Positions 5,349 through 5,881 of a stretch of 5,881 nucleotides of DNA are shown here, piece by piece. The stretch is from an uncultured Methylobacteriaceae bacterium (lineage in GTDB: Bacteria > Pseudomonadota > Alphaproteobacteria > Rhizobiales > Beijerinckiaceae). The position numbers and the translations under genes were made by a program. The DNA lies in the NCBI GenBank assembly GCA_937872715.1, contig CALMTJ010000241.1, positions 1-5,881 on the forward strand, in the 5' to 3' direction. The stretch's first letter is position 1. Every line of letters starts with the position of its first letter. The notes under the pieces are model-generated. The model ran no database searches, had not been told where the DNA came from, and worked only from the letters and a program-made list of their open reading frames with translations.

Positions 5349-5881
5349 AGCCGAGCGCGCGGGCGACCTCGTTCGCCGCCCTTTCTCCCTCCAGGAAGGC
5401 GCCGCCCGCCGTCATGGCGCCGCCCCCGGCCGAGGCCTCGCCCGCGAGCCACACGCGTCCGCCGATCGGGGCGCGGAGCGCGAGGCGCGATGCGAGCCTG
5501 CCGGGCTTCGCGATCGAGTAGCCGCCGCGGGAGAACGGGTCCGTCCACCAATCTGCCAGGCACCCGGCCGTCACGGCCCGGGCGGCGGACGCGCCGCCCG
5601 CGGCCGCGAGGCGCTCGGTCGCGTGCGCCACGGCCTCGCGTTCGCCCGCCTCGCACAGGCGGCGCGCGTAATCGCCGCCGAGATAGGCGACGACGAGGTC
5701 CCGTCCGAAGGGGCGCATCTCGAAGCTCGTCGTCGCGGCCGGGGATTCGACGTCGATCGCATCCGCCAGCTCACCCGCGTCGAGGCGCCCGGAATCGAGG
5801 CGGAGCGCGATCTTCGTGTAGGCGCCCATCGCAAGGCCGCCGAGCGCGGCGCGGGTCGCGTCCGGGAGGTCGGGCGTGAAG
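5347..5881 (-). CDS. Flavin monoamine oxidase family protein, C-terminal 177 residues (5' end outside window)
   Basis: An FAD-dependent amine oxidase (monoamine/polyamine oxidase superfamily), expected to oxidise an amine to an imine with release of H2O2; the substrate is not readable. The frame continues past the ATG at 5829 to the window edge (FTPDLPDATRAALGGLAMGAYTKIALRLD), matching the family's substrate-domain segment, so that ATG is internal and about 250 N-terminal residues, including the dinucleotide-binding GxGxxG, are missing. Visible marks are the DWWTDPFSRGGYSIAKPG-like segment, where an aromatic pair usually lines the flavin, and the C-terminal flavin-binding block GRVWLAGEASAGGGAMTAGG followed by AFLEGERAANEVARAL. 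The GEAS block is glycine-rich where relatives often have a Thr/Tyr-containing version. The general assignment to FAD amine oxidoreductases is firm, but the exact subfamily is open. The palindromic element begins 37 bases beyond its stop. Confidence 0.85.
   Translation of the reverse strand, partial: FTPDLPDATRAALGGLAMGAYTKIALRLDSGRLDAGELADAIDVESPAATTSFEMRPFGRDLVVAYLGGDYARRLCEAGEREAVAHATERLAAAGGASAARAVTAGCLADWWTDPFSRGGYSIAKPGRLASRLALRAPIGGRVWLAGEASAGGGAMTAGGAFLEGERAANEVARALG

Noticed and set aside
5490..5879. 129-codon plus-strand frame antisense to the amine oxidase gene
   Set aside because: The translation is almost only Arg, Pro, Ser and Gly, typical of a shadow frame in GC-rich DNA.
1..5881. 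A multi-gene defence, toxin-antitoxin or biosynthetic system
   Set aside because: The recognisable genes are housekeeping or stand-alone enzymes on mixed strands with terminators between them. Nothing supports a functional cluster.

Overview
The window is ordinary high-GC chromosomal DNA with dense short-gap coding and strong G/C third positions. It most resembles an alphaproteobacterium of the Rhizobiales, possibly Methylobacteriaceae. That placement is an inference from three things: the base composition, the rpsD-murI pairing away from any ribosomal operon, and the style of a dispersed-looking palindrome at the right. No transposase, phage gene, CRISPR array, tRNA or rRNA was found, and no gap between genes exceeds 300 bases.

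Layout from left to right. The 3' three quarters of purB (adenylosuccinate lyase, + strand, cut by the left edge) is followed 41 bases later by a small RBBP9/YdeN-type serine hydrolase (+). A 69-residue uncharacterised protein on the - strand converges on the hydrolase and overlaps its last 14 bases. A 168-base divergent spacer then leads to a complete DyP-type haem peroxidase (+). The peroxidase faces rpsD (ribosomal protein S4, -) across a 68-base gap that holds a perfect 13-bp inverted repeat, probably a shared terminator. Upstream of rpsD on the - strand are a structured 154-base spacer and murI (glutamate racemase, -). A 243-base spacer then carries an elaborate inverted-repeat element. 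Last comes the C-terminal part of a flavin amine oxidase (-), cut by the right edge.

The genes do not form one pathway. purB (purine synthesis), rpsD (small ribosomal subunit) and murI (D-glutamate for peptidoglycan) are housekeeping genes. The hydrolase, the peroxidase, the 69-residue protein and the amine oxidase are accessory genes between or beside them. I see no convincing undescribed multi-gene system. The most unusual structure is the palindromic element at about 5156-5309. Its parts fit a four-way junction with no unpaired bases, with two further hairpins inside, which suggests a mobile or formerly mobile non-coding repeat or a structured RNA/DNA element.
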